Shown here one piece after another: positions 24,311-26,459 of a stretch of 26,459 nucleotides of DNA. Positions within the stretch are counted from its first letter, which is position 1. Each line of letters opens with the position of its first letter. The notes under the pieces were generated by a model. It searched no databases. It was not told the origin of the DNA and worked only from the letters and a program-made list of their open reading frames with translations. The position numbers were made by a program, and so were the translations under genes. Origin of the DNA: Methylotenera_A sp036676175 (GTDB lineage Bacteria; Pseudomonadota; Gammaproteobacteria; Burkholderiales; Methylophilaceae); assembly GCA_036676175.1 (NCBI GenBank), contig JAKFDL010000043.1:1-26459 (forward strand), given 5' to 3'.

Positions 24311-24363
24311 AAGGCGGAATATGACGTCAGCCTAATTTTAGGTGACGGATATATAAAGCTATT

Positions 24364-25260
24364 TCACAAGGTTGTTTTATAATTCTGCCCAAAAAACTCC
24401 GTCATCAAAAAATCCTCTAGCCCGGCACTATCTTCTTGCCGTGCTGAGAGCACAATAGTGCGCCCCAAGCGGTGCGATTCCCAGTTAAAATCGCCTTGGT
24501 AATGTTCGCGTATTAGACTAATCATGCGACGGATCATCACCCGTCGCACGTCTTCGCCGCGACCAGCTTCCACCTCAAAATATTGGCGATGCGAGGCACT
24601 GAAATCGCCCACCCAGCCTAAAAAGGTAAAGGTAGCGCTACTATTACTTAAACTGGTGATTTCAAATATCCCATTGGCACCATTCTGGAAATTACTCTTG
24701 ATCTTGGCATCGCGCTTTTCTTCCTCACTGGGGCCTCTTTCTTTAGCCACGGCTTCGGCATTAATCTTGGCGGCACTGGCCTCTTCTGCGTCGCGCTCGG
24801 CACGTTTCTTGTTCACATAGGCCAGCATATCGGTTGGCTTGTCGTCAGGTTTAGTCGGCAAATTATTAGGCGTAGGCACAGGAGTCGAAAGCACATCAGG
24901 CACAGAGAAATCTGATGATTTAGGTATTTTGCTTTTTGGCTTGGTCATTACTTTTGGTTTTTTGATAGGCTCTGCAGGCGGTTCTGGTATTGGCTCCTGT
25001 GGCAATATTTCTGGCAATGGCGCTGGCGGCGTTTCTGCTTGCTCAGGTTGCGCCAACACAACTTCAAATGGTGGAGGCTTTACCTCTGGTGCTTGTTTAA
25101 ACTTTGGCACCACAAAAAAGAAAATCAATGCGTGAATCAGCAGGGAAACGATAAACGCAACGAGCGTATTCCGGCTAATACTTAACCGAAAATGTCTGTC
25201 AATTTTTGGCGTTTGCAAAAACGCTTCGAACGCATTGTTACTAGGTAATTTTGTTGCCAT
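24364..25260 (-). CDS. TonB-like single-pass membrane protein with proline-rich linker and uncharacterised C-terminal domain
   Basis: A 298-residue protein of unknown exact role. One hydrophobic helix (about 31-51) contains S39-LLI-H43, the SxxxH pattern by which TonB and TolA-type proteins contact ExbB/ExbD or TolQ/TolR. A proline-rich stretch (about 60-141) follows, long enough to span periplasm, then a charged, probably helical part (147-185). The C-terminal domain (187-298) begins NGANGIFEITSLSNSSATFTFLGW. That domain lacks the usual TonB ending with its YP.E and GxV motifs, and I do not recognise it. The gene starts 17 nt after the hrpA stop, so it is probably co-transcribed. Energy transduction across the envelope is inferred from the helix only; no TonB-dependent receptor or exb gene is nearby. 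Confidence 0.75.
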   Translation of the reverse strand: MATKLPSNNAFEAFLQTPKIDRHFRLSISRNTLVAFIVSLLIHALIFFFVVPKFKQAPEVKPPPFEVVLAQPEQAETPPAPLPEILPQEPIPEPPAEPIKKPKVMTKPKSKIPKSSDFSVPDVLSTPVPTPNNLPTKPDDKPTDMLAYVNKKRAERDAEEASAAKINAEAVAKERGPSEEEKRDAKIKSNFQNGANGIFEITSLSNSSATFTFLGWVGDFSASHRQYFEVEAGRGEDVRRVMIRRMISLIREHYQGDFNWESHRLGRTIVLSARQEDSAGLEDFLMTEFFGQNYKTTL

Positions 25261-25277
25261 TAATGTTGAATTACCAT

Positions 25278-26459
25278 TTAATAATTAATTTCTTGCCAAG
25301 TTTTTTCAAGTCGTTTAATCGAGACTGGAAATGGCGTTTTGAGTTCCTGTGCAAACAACGAAACACGCAGCTCCTCAATGAGCCAGCGATAGCTCAGCAA
25401 GTCAGGTGAAATAAGGCTTCCGGCTTGTTGCAATTGATTAACTCTATCTTGCCATTTTTGCCACAACAGTCCCACGCTGGCCGCGTTCTTACCATCGCGG
25501 TCCGGGTTAGCCGGTTGTTTTTGGATACGTAAATTGAGTGCTTTTAAATAGCGTGGAACATGCTGCAAATGTGCCCAGGGTGTCTGCGTAAAACAATTCT
25601 TATACACTAACAACTGCACCTGTTGCTCAACATCCCTTTTAAGACGATTGACTGTGGCCGACATTTTAGCTTGGCTATTGATTAAGCTTTGGTATTCTGT
25701 GGCAATCGCCTGTGCTTGCCTTGCCACTGCCTCACTGACCGCGGGTAGACGTGTCCTGGCGCGTTGTTTTAACTGCATAAATTCCGCATTACTGCGCGGT
25801 AAATCATCCTCACCAATAAAGGCACGGTCAGCTATGGCGGTTAACATATCTTCGCGCAAATCATCAGGCGACATGATGTTTCTAAACACCAGCGCATATT
25901 GATTGAAATTGGGCAGGCCTTTTTCCAGCTGCTTTACCTGCTCTTTTAACTCAAAGCGCATCAGCCGCGCAACGCCCCGGCGGTGATTCGTTTCAGCCTC
26001 CTGCACGGTATCAAACAGCTTTACAGAAACCGCGTCAATATTATCTTCCAGCGCAGGATAACCCGTCACTTTCAAGCCATCACGCTCGAAACTCAGGGTT
26101 TGCGGCAGGTCGCCAAAATCCCACTGTTTGAGGTTAGTTTTTTCGATATCAGGAGAAGTATTTCTAAACGTCAATTGTGCCGCTTGGCCAAGCTGCTTTT
26201 GCAGTGCGCGCCAATCTCGACCCATCGCCAGTTCACGCCCTGCATCATCGACTACGCTAAAGTTCATTAAATGATGTGGTGGGATGTCATTCAGCACCCA
26301 ATCATCTTGGCTAATTTTTAACGTTGTTTTATGCTGGATGTAGCTGGCCAATGTCTCTAATAGCGGTACATTGGGCTGGTTTTCAGCATGCTGCAAAAAG
26401 CCTGTGACAAACTCCGGCACCGGCACGCAAACCCGCCTAAAACTTTTCGGTAGCGCCTT
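25278..26459 (-). CDS. hrpA: ATP-dependent RNA helicase HrpA, C-terminal part (partial at window edge)
   Basis: The frame is open from the right window edge to the stop at 25278 (393 codons), so the start and the helicase core lie outside. The visible part matches the HrpA-specific C-terminal region (DUF3418 family). It opens KALPKSFRRVCVPVPEF, equivalent to the LPK..RR..VP.P segment, and continues with YPALEDN, VKLFDTVQEAETNHRRGVARLM and a long helical tail ending PFPVSIKRLEKTWQEINY. HrpA is a DEAH-box helicase of about 1300 residues that acts in the cytoplasm on mRNA and stalled ribosomes. A GTG at 26426 is internal, not the true start. The TonB-like gene follows after 17 nt. Confidence 0.93.
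   Translation of the reverse strand, partial: KALPKSFRRVCVPVPEFVTGFLQHAENQPNVPLLETLASYIQHKTTLKISQDDWVLNDIPPHHLMNFSVVDDAGRELAMGRDWRALQKQLGQAAQLTFRNTSPDIEKTNLKQWDFGDLPQTLSFERDGLKVTGYPALEDNIDAVSVKLFDTVQEAETNHRRGVARLMRFELKEQVKQLEKGLPNFNQYALVFRNIMSPDDLREDMLTAIADRAFIGEDDLPRSNAEFMQLKQRARTRLPAVSEAVARQAQAIATEYQSLINSQAKMSATVNRLKRDVEQQVQLLVYKNCFTQTPWAHLQHVPRYLKALNLRIQKQPANPDRDGKNAASVGLLWQKWQDRVNQLQQAGSLISPDLLSYRWLIEELRVSLFAQELKTPFPVSIKRLEKTWQEINY

Noticed and set aside
26424..26426. GTG as the start of a separate 382-residue gene
   Set aside because: The frame continues to the window edge with conserved HrpA residues (LPKSFRR), so this is an internal codon of a truncated hrpA.

Overview
The window looks like a housekeeping stretch of a betaproteobacterial chromosome of moderate GC content. 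The family mix suggests a Methylophilaceae-like methylotroph (Methylotenera type), but that placement is an inference: there is no rRNA or methanol dehydrogenase gene here to settle it. The supporting points are a PilG-H-I-J-ChpA twitching-motility chemosensory operon, a long Pseudomonas-type NrdA, the metE/metR pair and a stand-alone RlmL-type methyltransferase. No insertion sequence, phage gene, CRISPR array, tRNA or rRNA was seen. Gene density is high, and only one gap exceeds 300 bases.

Layout. 1-499 (-): start of dnaE, cut by the window edge. 630-8997 (-): pilG, pilH, pilI, pilJ and a giant chpA, read leftwards and closed by a terminator near 572-612. 9242-10402 (+): a FIST-domain sensor protein, divergent from pilG. 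10508-11008 (+): thiol peroxidase tpx, closed by a strong hairpin. 11101-15342 (-): a tight four-gene cluster of RNase II-family exonuclease, spermidine-synthase-like protein, RlmL-like 23S rRNA methyltransferase and MazG-like NTP pyrophosphohydrolase. 15391-16392 (+): a CobW/COG0523 metallochaperone GTPase. 16454-20454 (-): nrdA-nrdB, class Ia ribonucleotide reductase. 20455-20948: the nrd control region. 20949-23234 (-): metE. 23342-24274 (+): metR. 24364-26459 (-): 3' part of hrpA followed by a TonB-like membrane protein.

The most informative region is the nrdAB leader. Reading leftwards it holds a sigma70-type promoter (-35 TTGAAA, 18-nt spacer, -10 TATAGT), two NrdR-box-like sites 32 bp apart, one of which exactly fills that spacer, a complete cobalamin riboswitch aptamer (20636-20830), and a hairpin that buries the nrdA Shine-Dalgarno. 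This implies that B12-independent ribonucleotide reductase is repressed both by nucleotide status (NrdR) and by cobalamin. It further implies that a B12-dependent class II enzyme exists elsewhere in the genome. The neighbouring B12-independent methionine synthase metE has no riboswitch of its own. Its control region, shared with metR, contains a perfect MetR site (TGAA-N5-TTCA) just upstream of a good promoter.

A second pattern is that three genes without a clear Shine-Dalgarno (dnaE, the RNase and cobW) each have a TAAAAT hexamer ending 6-7 nt before the ATG. This geometry would give leaderless mRNAs. Two related palindromes with a CCAATAT-containing loop sit at the two convergent gene junctions near 11050 and 24300.
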